A stretch of 64,000 nt of DNA, taken from positions 51,851 through 115,850 of the forward strand of contig DAINRF010000008.1 of NCBI GenBank assembly GCA_036742015.1, read 5' to 3'. The notes beneath the pieces were generated by a model that was not told the origin of the DNA, ran no database searches, and saw only the letters and a program-made list of their open reading frames with translations. The DNA comes from Mesorhizobium_A sp036742015 (lineage in GTDB: Bacteria; Pseudomonadota; Alphaproteobacteria; Rhizobiales; Rhizobiaceae). This document shows, in pieces, positions 34,499 to 45,212 of this stretch (the stretch's first letter is position 1; each line of letters begins with the position of its first letter). Position numbers and translations under genes: made by a program.

Positions 34499-35449
34499 AT
34501 GCACCTGAACAAACAATTCAGCGACTATGTCCGACTCGCCGGTCAGGGCCGCAACGGCATTCCTTCCATCCTGATCGGAACCATCGTCATCGTCGCGATC
34601 TGGCTGATGTCAACGGTTCTGGCGCTCGTCCTCGGCATGGGCATTGCCTGGTACATGGATCCGTCACTATCGGCCGGCGAAGCCACATCAGCGGCCACCC
34701 AAGGCCGGCTGGGCGCTTTTACCCTGCTGGGATCGGTCGCCTCGTTTTGGCCGGCGGTCTGGATCGGCCTGCGCCTTGTTCATCGCCGCGCCTTTGTGTC
34801 TGTGCTTGGCTCCACCCTGCGCATCAACCGGCCCGACATGTGGCGTGGCCTCACGGCAGCACTGATTGTCGCAATCGTGTCGATTTTGCCGGCGCTGCTG
34901 ACGGGCGGCCTGCCCGCCGCCGCCAACATCAATCTCGGCCAATGGCTGCTATGGCTCTTGCCTATGCTGCTGCTTCTGTTCGTCCAGACGTCCGGCGAGG
35001 AACTGTTCTTTCGCGGCTACTTGCCTCAGGCGCTGGCGCATCGTTTCCGCTCACCGCTTGTCTGGGCGGGTCTGCCGATCATCTCCTTTGTCATGATGCA
35101 CTGGTATGCCGACGCCACGGGCGCGATGAACGCCGCAGCCCTGTTCACCATCGCCACCATCGCCGCAACCGTCATGCTGCTGGTTTATGTGACCGGAAAT
35201 CTTGGCGCTGCCTTTGGCCTGCACTGGGGCAACAACATAGCGGCGCTGCTGCTGATCTCGGCAGACGACCGCCTTGGCAATCTCGCCCTTGTCAGCACAA
35301 AATCTGTTTCCGATCCAACCTGGACCGCCGGCAGTTCCATTGTCATCGCTATTGTTGGCCTGATTGCGGGACTGGCGAAACTGGCGCTGCTGCTGCATCC
35401 GCGTTCACCGCTGGCGGTGGAATCCGTCCGCCGCCGTCCGCAGGCCTGA
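34499..35449 (+). CDS. CPBP family intramembrane metalloprotease (first of a tandem pair)
   Basis: The 316-residue protein has about seven or eight membrane segments and the CPBP (Abi/Rce1-like) motifs. These are E167-E168-x3-R172 in SGEELFFRGYLPQ, a histidine in SFVMMHWYAD, and a second in FGLHWGNN. Family members cleave CAAX-like or membrane substrates, or act in bacteriocin self-immunity; nothing nearby shows which. ATG 34499 has a G-rich ribosome site (GGGGGAAA). The gene starts 84 bases before the second copy, on the same strand. The N-terminus FSDYVRLAGQGRNGI is shared with that copy. Confidence 0.88.
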   Translation: MHLNKQFSDYVRLAGQGRNGIPSILIGTIVIVAIWLMSTVLALVLGMGIAWYMDPSLSAGEATSAATQGRLGAFTLLGSVASFWPAVWIGLRLVHRRAFVSVLGSTLRINRPDMWRGLTAALIVAIVSILPALLTGGLPAAANINLGQWLLWLLPMLLLLFVQTSGEELFFRGYLPQALAHRFRSPLVWAGLPIISFVMMHWYADATGAMNAAALFTIATIAATVMLLVYVTGNLGAAFGLHWGNNIAALLLISADDRLGNLALVSTKSVSDPTWTAGSSIVIAIVGLIAGLAKLALLLHPRSPLAVESVRRRPQA

Positions 35450-35532
35450 TTGCCTCCAGGCAGCCACCTCCACATTGACGGACGGCCATGGCTGCGCCAA
35501 ACCGGAACGTGCTCTTAACGAGCGGGCCTGCC

Positions 35533-36459
35533 ATGAACATGACGCCCTTCAGGAATTATGTTTCGCTGGCTGGCTTCGGCCGCTACAGCCTGCGGTCGAT
35601 CATTGCCGGCTTCATTCTGATCATGCTTCTCTGGCTTGCCGGATCAGGTGCCGTCCTGTTTGCGCTTATTCAATACGATTTTTGGACGACCGGCGATCCC
35701 GCATGGACCACCGAAACGATCTTGTCAGGCTATGCCGGATTGACAGCGCGACTGGCATCAGTCGCCATTCTCTGGCCGGGAGTCTTCATCGTGTTGCGCC
35801 TTGTCCATGGCCGTCACATCGTCACCGCCCTGGGCGTCGAACTCAGGATCGACAAGTCGGATTTTTGGCGCGCGACGGCCGCGGTTCTCGTCGCAGAAAC
35901 CGTCATCACGATCATCTGGTTGGCCATTGGAGAAGACTTTGTCCGCACAGATGCATCGTTGCGCGATTGGCTCATCGCGCTCGCACCTTTGGCGCTACTG
36001 ATCTTTCTCCAGTCATCTGGCGAGGAACTCTTCTTTCGCGGCTATCTTATGCAATTGCTCGCCCGGCGATTTGGCTCGCCATGGATCTGGGCCGGTGTAC
36101 CCTCCCTGATCTTCACCGTGCTGCATTGGGATTCTGACCTAACCCTGACTGTAAACATCTGGGCCCTTGTCGCGGTCGGTGCGTTTACGGCGTCTGCCGC
36201 ATTTCTGGTTGTCTACACCGGCAATCTCGGCGCAGCTTTCGGCATCCATTGGGGAAACAACCTGCTGGCCATGCTGGTCTATTCCGGCGACCGCGACACC
36301 GATACGCTAGCGCTCATCGCATTCGAAGACGTGTCCGGTGCGGACTGGACGTTCAGCGAATTGTTCAATGCCATCGGCAATGAACTGCTGTTCACCATGC
36401 TCACAATCTGGCTTCTCGTCCATCCGCGTTCGCCGCTGCGGCTGGTGGTGCGTAGTTAA
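35533..36459 (+). CDS. CPBP family intramembrane metalloprotease (second of a tandem pair)
   Basis: The 308-residue protein is a paralogue of its upstream neighbour. It has the same start (FRNYVSLAGFGRYSL), the same catalytic set E164-E165-x3-R169 in SSGEELFFRGYLMQ, a histidine in IFTVLHWDSD, and FGIHWGNN, with clearly diverged membrane segments between. The shared ends and order point to tandem duplication. ATG 35533 has a poor ribosome site; the reading frame opens at 35488. Both copies keep all predicted metal ligands, so both may be active. No bacteriocin-like gene is adjacent. Confidence 0.87.
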   Translation: MNMTPFRNYVSLAGFGRYSLRSIIAGFILIMLLWLAGSGAVLFALIQYDFWTTGDPAWTTETILSGYAGLTARLASVAILWPGVFIVLRLVHGRHIVTALGVELRIDKSDFWRATAAVLVAETVITIIWLAIGEDFVRTDASLRDWLIALAPLALLIFLQSSGEELFFRGYLMQLLARRFGSPWIWAGVPSLIFTVLHWDSDLTLTVNIWALVAVGAFTASAAFLVVYTGNLGAAFGIHWGNNLLAMLVYSGDRDTDTLALIAFEDVSGADWTFSELFNAIGNELLFTMLTIWLLVHPRSPLRLVVRS

Positions 36460-36477
36460 TCCTCAGGCTAATGTGCC

Positions 36478-37494
36478 TTGCGGCGGCGCAACATCGACCA
36501 TCCAAGCCATCATTTTCGACCGCCAGCTGCTTTTTCGGAGACTTTTTTTGTAACCGGCCAGCCATCCATTTCGCGCGAAACGATCGCGCAAACCTTTGAC
36601 CTGATCCGGCCGCATGTCAGGCGCACCCCTGTGATCGACGCCGACCTTGCCGATTTTGGCGCGCCGTCACACCCGGTCGCCTTCAAGCTGGAATATTTGC
36701 AGCATTCAGGCTCGTTCAAGGCGCGCGGCGCGTTCGCCAACCTGCTCACCCGCCAGCCCGGTCCTGCCGGCGTCGCCGCTGCGTCAGGCGGCAATCACGG
36801 CGCAGCGGTTGCCTACGCCGCCCAAAAGCTGGGCATACCAACCTCCATCTTCATTCCGGAAATCGCGCCGCAGGCCAAGCGAAAGAAGATCGCCGGCTAT
36901 GGCGCGCAGCTGGTGGTCGGCGGCGATCGCTACGCCGATGCACTCGCGGCCTGCAACACCTTTGTCGAACAGTCGGGCGCGCTTTCGGTCCACGCCTATG
37001 ACATGCCCGAAACCCTGATCGGCCAGGGCAGCGTCGGCCTTGAACTGGAGGAGCAGCGGTCAGCCATCGACACCTTGCTTGTCGCCGTTGGCGGCGGTGG
37101 CCTGATCGGCGGCATTGCCGCCTGGTATGGTGGCCGGGTCAAGGTGGTTGCGGTTGAGCCTGAGGCAGCGCCCACGCTTCACATGGCGCTTGAGGCCGGT
37201 CATCCGGTTGATGCGCCGGCCGGCGGCATTGCCGCAGATTCGCTTGCGCCGCGCCAGATCGGCGCGCTGATGCTGCCGATCGCCCAACAACACGTCGTGG
37301 CCTCCATTCTGGTCGAAGACGACGCCATCCGTGCAGCCCAGCAGGCGCTGTGGGACCGGATGCGTATCGTCACCGAACCCGGCGGGGCCGCTGCATTTGC
37401 CGCATTTCTGTCGGGCGTCTACCGCCCCGAAAGAGACGAACGCGTCGCCGTCCTGCTCTGCGGCGCAAACACCGACGCTGTCAGTTTCACCTAG
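36478..37494 (+). CDS. Threonine/serine dehydratase (PLP fold type II)
   Basis: The protein has the PLP lysine in QHSGSFKARGAF, a substrate loop ASGGNHG, and a phosphate-binding glycine loop VGGGGLIGGIAA, with TEPGGAAAFAA near the C-terminus. This fits a threonine or serine dehydratase, or a serine racemase-like enzyme, without the regulatory ACT domain. The start is unclear. The only start codon before the conserved region is TTG 36478, with no ribosome site. A good GGAG lies at 36537, but 8 bases further there is GTA rather than a start codon. About 315 residues from near 36550 would be the normal size. Confidence 0.85.
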   Translation: MRRRNIDHPSHHFRPPAAFSETFFVTGQPSISRETIAQTFDLIRPHVRRTPVIDADLADFGAPSHPVAFKLEYLQHSGSFKARGAFANLLTRQPGPAGVAAASGGNHGAAVAYAAQKLGIPTSIFIPEIAPQAKRKKIAGYGAQLVVGGDRYADALAACNTFVEQSGALSVHAYDMPETLIGQGSVGLELEEQRSAIDTLLVAVGGGGLIGGIAAWYGGRVKVVAVEPEAAPTLHMALEAGHPVDAPAGGIAADSLAPRQIGALMLPIAQQHVVASILVEDDAIRAAQQALWDRMRIVTEPGGAAAFAAFLSGVYRPERDERVAVLLCGANTDAVSFT

Positions 37495-37593
37495 AGCCAT
37501 TCAGGCAAAGATTGAATCACTCTGCCGGAATTGCTCCAGCAGGTGCTGGCAAGCGCATTGCAGCCGGGATAGTCTCAGCGGTAAGGGGGCCGC

Positions 37594-38223
37594 ATGCCAA
37601 GCTTCGACAGTCTGCTGAATGCGTTCATCACCTTGCTGGTCACCATTGACCCGCCGGGCCTTGCGCCGCTGTTCCTGGCCGTAACGCGCGGCATGAGCCG
37701 CAACCAACGCCGCCAGGTCGGCCTGCGTGCGTCGATCATTGCCTATGTCATTCTCGCGATCTTTGCCGTCGCAGGCGCTGGCATCCTGTCGGTGCTCGGC
37801 ATCACGCTACCGGCGTTCCGGGTTGCAGGCGGCTTGCTGTTGTTCTTCATCGCCTTCGAGATGGTTTTTGAAAAACGCAATGATCGCAAGGAAAAGACTG
37901 CCGACGTCGCCATCACCCGCGACCACATTCTTAATGTCGCCGCCTTCCCGCTGGCGATCCCTTTGATCGCCGGTCCCGGCGCTATCTCGGCAACCGTGCT
38001 GCTGTCCGGTTCGTTTCCGACTCTCATCGGCCAGATCGCTCTGCTGGTGATCCTGGTGCTAGCTGTCTTCAGCGCCTGGCTCGTGTTCATCCTCGCCGAA
38101 CCGCTCGACCGCTGGCTTGGCCAGACCGGCCGCTCGATCCTCACCCGCCTGCTCGGCGTCATTCTGGCCGCACTTGCCGTGCAATTCGTTGCCGACGGGA
38201 TCAAGGCACTGATGGCGGCGTGA
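37594..38223 (+). CDS. MarC family integral membrane protein
   Basis: The 209-residue protein has six hydrophobic segments and the MarC family marks: the first helix followed by TIDPPGLAPLFLAVT, a basic loop SRNQRRQVGLRASI, and a second-half copy with AAFPLAIPLIAGPGAIS. MarC proteins were once linked to multidrug resistance, which later work did not support; the transported compound is unknown. A GGTAAGGGGG site precedes ATG 37594. It is convergent with ssb, 56 bases between stops. Confidence 0.92.
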   Translation: MPSFDSLLNAFITLLVTIDPPGLAPLFLAVTRGMSRNQRRQVGLRASIIAYVILAIFAVAGAGILSVLGITLPAFRVAGGLLLFFIAFEMVFEKRNDRKEKTADVAITRDHILNVAAFPLAIPLIAGPGAISATVLLSGSFPTLIGQIALLVILVLAVFSAWLVFILAEPLDRWLGQTGRSILTRLLGVILAALAVQFVADGIKALMAA

Positions 38224-38279
38224 AGAATCAAGACGCCACCGCCATCACAATCATTCATACCCGGGTCACAACACTCCGC

Positions 38280-38807
38280 TCAGAACGGGATATCGTCGTC
38301 CATGTCGCGGTTGCCGCCGCCACCACGCGAACCGCCGCCACCACCACGCGAATAATCACCGCCCGGACCTGACTGGCCGAAATCTGATCCGCCGGAACGG
38401 CCTCCGCGATCGCCGCCACGGTCATAGGACACCTGGCCGCCGCCGTCGCCCGAATTGCGCGAATCCAGCATCTGCAACTCGCCACGGAATTTTTGCAGCA
38501 CCACTTCGGTCGTATATTTGTCCTGACCCTGCTGGTCCTGCCATTTGCGGGTCTGCAACTGGCCCTCGATATAAACCTTCATGCCTTTTTTCAGATATTG
38601 CTCGGCAACCTTGGCCAGGCTGTCGTTAAAGATCACGACATTGTGCCATTCGGTCTTTTCCTTGCGGTCGCCCGTGTTTTTGTCGCGCCAGCTTTCCGAG
38701 GTCGCGATCCTGAGATTGACGACCGGATCGCCCGAATTGAGCCGGCGGATTTCCGGGTCTGCGCCCAGATTGCCGACCAGAATGACCTTATTGACGCTGC
38801 CCGCCAT
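38280..38807 (-). CDS. ssb: Single-stranded DNA-binding protein
   Basis: The 175-residue protein has an OB fold in its first 110 residues (VNKVILVGNLGADPEIRRL, then ESWRDKNTGDRKEKTEWHNVVIFN, then YIEGQLQTRKWQDQQGQDKYTTE). A Gly/Asp/Arg-rich linker follows, then the acidic interaction tip DMDDDIPF. ATG 38807 is preferred to the GTG codon just before it, with GGAGAAG upstream. A LexA box at 38953-38967 implies SOS induction. The gene points away from uvrA, its usual divergent neighbour in proteobacteria, but here 2.2 kb of extra DNA separates them. Confidence 0.97.
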   Translation of the reverse strand: MAGSVNKVILVGNLGADPEIRRLNSGDPVVNLRIATSESWRDKNTGDRKEKTEWHNVVIFNDSLAKVAEQYLKKGMKVYIEGQLQTRKWQDQQGQDKYTTEVVLQKFRGELQMLDSRNSGDGGGQVSYDRGGDRGGRSGGSDFGQSGPGGDYSRGGGGGSRGGGGNRDMDDDIPF

Positions 38808-39135
38808 CACACTTCTCCACGCTTGTCCGAAACCAATCCGTCACTAGCCGCACGCGCCCGCTTGCCGGGCCCGGCAGTGCCCTTCTCTACCACCAATTCC
38901 CGCCCAGGCGGCACAAAGCCGGCCAAACTTTGCCGCTATCCACAAGCTTGAGGTTCCTTTTTTGTTCTATTCGTTCTGACAGGCAGATGCAAGGGGCAAA
39001 ACAACCGAAACCGTGGAGTTTCAACCCGTGCAGATGCGTGCACCCAGTTGTGAACGGTCGGAACTTGGCACAGAAGCGTCAGCAGACTAGATATCAGTGT
39101 AGCCGCAAGGTCGGCCACACCCACGGAACAAGCCG
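38808..39135. other. Intergenic region between ssb and the small exported-protein gene
   Basis: No supportable gene lies in these 328 bases. The region holds the LexA box at 38953-38967, next to a third GTTC that gives an N5 spacing. It also holds an imperfectly placed inverted repeat GTGCA...TGCAC (39028-39043). It must contain the promoters of both divergent genes. Confidence 0.6.
38953..38967 (-). promoter_or_regulatory. LexA (SOS) box upstream of ssb
   Basis: The sequence GTTCCTTTTTTGTTC fits GTTC-N7-GTTC exactly, the LexA recognition form of alphaproteobacteria. It lies 146 bases upstream of the ssb start and 168 bases upstream of the plus-strand gene at 39136, so it could serve either direction. 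Confidence 0.75.
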
Positions 39136-39405
39136 ATGTCGAGATACGTCCCCCACGCCGTCACAGCCGCATTTCTCCTGCTCGGCGGATCGTTCGCCGC
39201 CCTTGGCGCGGAGGAGAAGAAGGCCGAAGCTGAAGGCTTGCCCGGCGTCGACGCCGGATACAGCATCGTCAAGCCAGCACCTGAGCCCGAAGAGATCCAG
39301 GCCGAAAGCACCGACGGCAAGAAGCGGTTCAAGGCTGGCAACTGGGACGTCGAAGTGTCGGGCTACATCTGGTATCAGGTCGGCGCATCGTCGAACGGAC
39401 GCTGA
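39136..39405 (+). CDS. Small exported protein of unknown function
   Basis: The 89-residue precursor has a credible signal peptide (MSRYVPHAVTAAFLLLGGSFAALGA). A charged Lys/Glu segment (EEKKAEAEG) follows, and then a short C-terminal region FKAGNWDVEVSGYIWYQVG that alternates like a beta strand. The ribosome site is weak (GGAACAAG). I do not recognise the family. It stands between ssb and the EF-G-fragment gene, 77 bases before the latter and on the same strand, so both may share a transcript. No cysteine, metal motif or lipobox is visible. Confidence 0.6.
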   Translation: MSRYVPHAVTAAFLLLGGSFAALGAEEKKAEAEGLPGVDAGYSIVKPAPEPEEIQAESTDGKKRFKAGNWDVEVSGYIWYQVGASSNGR

Positions 39406-39482
39406 ATAGCCGCGCCGCGCGACCAATCTGTAAACATGCTTGAAGGATTGCAGCCGTCAACTCAACCTGAGATGGTTACTTG

Positions 39483-40379
39483 ATGTTCCTTCAACATTCC
39501 TCGCCGTGGCCACTGCTCCTGTCCAAGGCCGAACCGAAAACAGCGGCTGACAGCATTCGATTGCAGCGGGCAATGACCACATTGGCCGGCCAGGATCCAG
39601 CATTCTGGTTCGCGGACGCCAACGGACGAAGACAAATGTTCATCGGCGGGATGACCGAACAATATTTGGACTACGCCGTCCAACGGTTCGCCGTTGAAGC
39701 AACATTCCAAGCGCCACAGGTCGCTTACCGTGAAACGATCACCCGCTCGCATAGGCTTGACCACACATACAGCGCGCAATTCGGAGTCGGGCATTTCGCA
39801 CGCGTCACCTTGTTATTCGAGCCTGACTTGGCAGCCGAAGAACTTGTCTTTGCATCGTGCCTTGCGCAAGGCGCGCTTCCCGACGAATACGTAGCGGGCG
39901 TTAAACACGGCATCTTGAGTGTTATGGCGCTCAATTTCCCGGCAAACAGGCCAATCATTGGCGTCAAGGCAACACTGATTGATGCTGCCTTCCATCCAAC
40001 AGACTCATCGTATCTCGCTTTCAAGACTGCCGGGCGGGCCGCATTCACTGAGGCCATTCCCAAGCTGGGGGTGCAACTGCTTGAACCGTTGATGAAAATT
40101 GAGTTCGTAGCGCCAGAGAACTTCGTCCGTCTGATCAGCAACTGCCTTACGGATCGCCGCGGCCAAGTTCAGAGTCAACGACGGGATCGCGCCCGCGTCA
40201 TCATCGGCGCAGTGACGCCACTCGCAACAATGTTCAAACTTGAGGAAGAATTGTTGAGGCTGAGTGCAGGGCAGGCCGCACTGAATGCACATTATTCGCA
40301 CTACGCCCCTGTTCCCACGGCCCGTGCGCCAGAACCGCCTCCATCACCGATATCCGCAGCGCGACACATCACCCGATGA
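39483..40379 (+). CDS. Free-standing EF-G domains III-V (no GTPase domain)
   Basis: The 298-residue protein aligns by eye with the C-terminal half of elongation factor G. LSKAEPKTAADSIRLQ, LAGQDPAF and GGMTEQYLDYAVQRF match domain III. PQVAYRETI opens domain IV, whose HPTDSSYLAFKTAG is close to the EF-G sequence. LLEPLMKIE, DRRGQV and PLATMF match domain V. Domains I (GTPase) and II are absent, and the frame begins exactly where domain III begins. The glycine-rich loop at the tip of domain IV is altered (YSAQFGVGHFARV). A Pro-rich tail ends the protein. The frame is intact, so it is a truncated but maintained gene or a young pseudogene. A terminator follows 52 bases after the stop. Confidence 0.85.
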   Translation: MFLQHSSPWPLLLSKAEPKTAADSIRLQRAMTTLAGQDPAFWFADANGRRQMFIGGMTEQYLDYAVQRFAVEATFQAPQVAYRETITRSHRLDHTYSAQFGVGHFARVTLLFEPDLAAEELVFASCLAQGALPDEYVAGVKHGILSVMALNFPANRPIIGVKATLIDAAFHPTDSSYLAFKTAGRAAFTEAIPKLGVQLLEPLMKIEFVAPENFVRLISNCLTDRRGQVQSQRRDRARVIIGAVTPLATMFKLEEELLRLSAGQAALNAHYSHYAPVPTARAPEPPPSPISAARHITR

Positions 40380-40430
40380 GCCAGCACATGTCAGCACCCG
40401 TTGATTTGTTCCTGGTTCTCTAAGCACGCG

Positions 40431-40464
40431 AAAACCCCGGTGCCTGTTCAGCACACGGGGTTTT
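40431..40464 (+). terminator. Intrinsic terminator after the EF-G-fragment gene
   Basis: AAAACCCCG pairs with CGGGGTTTT, and inside it GTGC pairs with GCAC around CTGTTCA, with one bulged A. The flanking A and T runs allow it to work in both directions. Confidence 0.8.
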
Positions 40465-40927
40465 CTTGCTGATGAGCCTTCAAGCTCGCACTGCCGGTGC
40501 AAACAACCGGCATATCTCTCGGATGCCAAGATGAACCTGTCATCGATCCGACTGTGGTCTCTGTTTGTGGGGTCATGACGCCAGCCGTGGTTCGGCGAAC
40601 TTTACGCGCCGCCTGTGACTGTCGCGGCCCTGCTCACTGGCAGAGCCAGACGGGACTATCAGGTGGGGTCATTGCCTCCTCCGTGGTCCGTTGCGCTTCA
40701 TCGCGGAAAGGTCTCATTCGCTTCGGGCGTCGCGCCTGCGGCGTCTCGCAGACGTCCCCTCGCGAAGAGCAGCCACGTCAGGTCTTTTGATTTGATCCGG
40801 GCGCTCAACCTTCCAACAATAAAAGTTTGCGCCTGCCGTGCCCCAGGGTCAAGCCAAATCGGGCCCTGTTGCAAAATGTGAACGCCGCAATCGCGCCACC
40901 TCCTGACAATGTCCTGTCAGGATCACT

Positions 40928-40942
40928 GTTCCTGCTCCGTTC
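40928..40942 (+). promoter_or_regulatory. LexA (SOS) box upstream of uvrA
   Basis: GTTCCTGCTCCGTTC fits GTTC-N7-GTTC exactly and lies 140 bases upstream of the uvrA start codon. Confidence 0.8.
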
Positions 40943-41082
40943 TTTTTGCTTGCCGCTGCCCGCCAGCGCAGATATTCGTTAGCCCAAAAGGCCGGACTCG
41001 ATTTCGCAACACAAATTCCTACATTGGCTGGTGGCGGCCGGTCCGCCGTTCCAGACAATCAGATACGAGGCGGCGTGCGGCT

Positions 41083-44007
<2,925 letters not shown>

Positions 44008-44501
44008 CGCTCAAGGCCAGAAGCGGTCAAATGCGTCCGTTCCTTGCTTACCGTCATATGAGGAGCGGTAGTCGTCAGGCACGCTCATCCTCTCCCCAGC
44101 TCAGAGGTTTCTCTTGGGGCAACATTGAACGAACAGGTGAGAGCAGTCGATAGGCGCGTAGACAATTTGATCTCCGCAATCGGTTCTCATTCTGAGCCGT
44201 ATTCGTTCATGGTCCGCAAAACAACAACGAAAACAACGGTCTATAAATCTTTGTCGTTGAGCCCTATTGCGGACATATGCCACAGCCGATTGAGCATCCA
44301 GCCACAGGCGAAATTAACCATAAAAATCAATGCGAGTGAGCGTCCGTCAGCGACAGATAATTCTGGATTGCGGACGCTCCTCAACGCCAAATAATTTCGG
44401 CGTCCTTAACGAATTCATTAAACTTTAATCAGTTGCGGAACACATATCGAACAGATAGTGTTCGTTCTGGGTTTGTTTTCTGATGATTCCCCGGAGGCAA
44501 T
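44008..44501. other. 494-base region between uvrA and lexA
   Basis: The DNA is visibly more AT-rich than its surroundings. It holds an inverted repeat GAGCGTCCG / CGGACGCTC (44338-44346 and 44371-44379) and the lexA SOS box. A short frame at 44125-44394 lacks a ribosome site and family resemblance. Most of it is probably the lexA promoter region, with perhaps a small RNA. Confidence 0.5.
44438..44452 (+). promoter_or_regulatory. LexA (SOS) box upstream of lexA
   Basis: GAACACATATCGAAC is the reverse-orientation form GAAC-N7-GAAC, ending 49 bases before the lexA start. This is autoregulation as known for lexA. A second, imperfect GTTC-N7-GTTT occurs just downstream, within GTTCTGGGTTTGTTT. 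Confidence 0.85.
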
Positions 44502-45212
44502 ATGCTGACGCGCAAGCAACATGAGCTGCTGATGTTCATTCACGAGCGGATGAAGGAATCCGGCATTCCTCCGTCGTTCGATGAAATGAAAGACGCGCTC
44601 GATCTGGCGTCGAAATCGGGTATTCACCGGTTGATTACGGCGCTTGAAGAGCGCGGTTTCATTCGCCGCCTGCCGAACCGGGCGCGCGCGCTTGAGGTCA
44701 TCAAACTGCCTGAATCGCTGTCACCGTCGATTAATGCACCAAGGAAATTCTCGCCAAGCGTTATTCAAGGCAGTCTTGGCCGCCGGCCAGAGCCGGCTCC
44801 TGCGCCGGCGCCGAGCAATGATGCGGGCAGCGCCGTGTCAATTCCCGTGATGGGCCGCATCGCTGCTGGCGTGCCGATCGACGCAATCCAGAACCAGACC
44901 CATTCGATCTCGGTTCCGCCGGAAATGCTGTCGGGCGGCGAGCACTATGCGCTTGAAGTCAAAGGCGACTCGATGATCGACGCCGGGATTTTTGATGGCG
45001 ACACGGTCATCATCCGCAACGCCAACAATGCGACGCCCGGTGATATTGTCGTGGCGCTGGTCGATGACGAAGAAGCAACGTTGAAGCGGTTCCGGCGCAA
45101 GGGCGCGTCGATTGCGCTTGAGGCGGCTAACCCCGCCTATGAGACACGTATCTTTGGGCCAGACCGCATCAAGGTTCAGGGTAAGCTGGTCGGACTGATC
45201 CGGCGCTATTGA
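44502..45212 (+). CDS. lexA: SOS regulon repressor LexA
   Basis: The 236-residue repressor has an N-terminal winged helix-turn-helix (MLTRKQHELLMFIHERM, then SFDEMKDALDLASKSGIHRL). The linker is long and Pro/Ala-rich, and the C-terminal part is a self-cleaving S24 protease. Cleavage is expected at Ala122-Gly123 (GRIAAGVP), with Ser157 in KGDSMIDAG and Lys195 in EATLKRF as the catalytic pair. CCGGAGG precedes ATG 44502. RecA-stimulated self-cleavage would derepress lexA itself, uvrA and ssb in this window. The stop overlaps the convergent comEC gene by 7 bases. Confidence 0.97.
   Translation: MLTRKQHELLMFIHERMKESGIPPSFDEMKDALDLASKSGIHRLITALEERGFIRRLPNRARALEVIKLPESLSPSINAPRKFSPSVIQGSLGRRPEPAPAPAPSNDAGSAVSIPVMGRIAAGVPIDAIQNQTHSISVPPEMLSGGEHYALEVKGDSMIDAGIFDGDTVIIRNANNATPGDIVVALVDDEEATLKRFRRKGASIALEAANPAYETRIFGPDRIKVQGKLVGLIRRY

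Larger units (their letters stand above)
40380..41082. other. 703-base region before uvrA
   Basis: No frame here has a convincing ribosome site or recognisable product. The region contains a terminator (40431-40464), a 7-bp hairpin TGCCGGT/ACCGGCA (40492-40512) and the uvrA LexA box. The middle (about 40560-40860) has an even codon-less look and may be remnant DNA of a lost gene, but I recognise nothing in it. Confidence 0.5.

Noticed and set aside
40497..40790. 97-residue frame between the EF-G fragment and uvrA
   Set aside because: TTG- or GTG-type start without a ribosome site, Arg/Ser/Cys-rich product and no recognisable domain; kept only as a note on the gene-poor region.
44125..44394. 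89-residue frame upstream of lexA
   Set aside because: TTG start, no ribosome site and no family resemblance, and the AT-rich base composition gives no codon bias.
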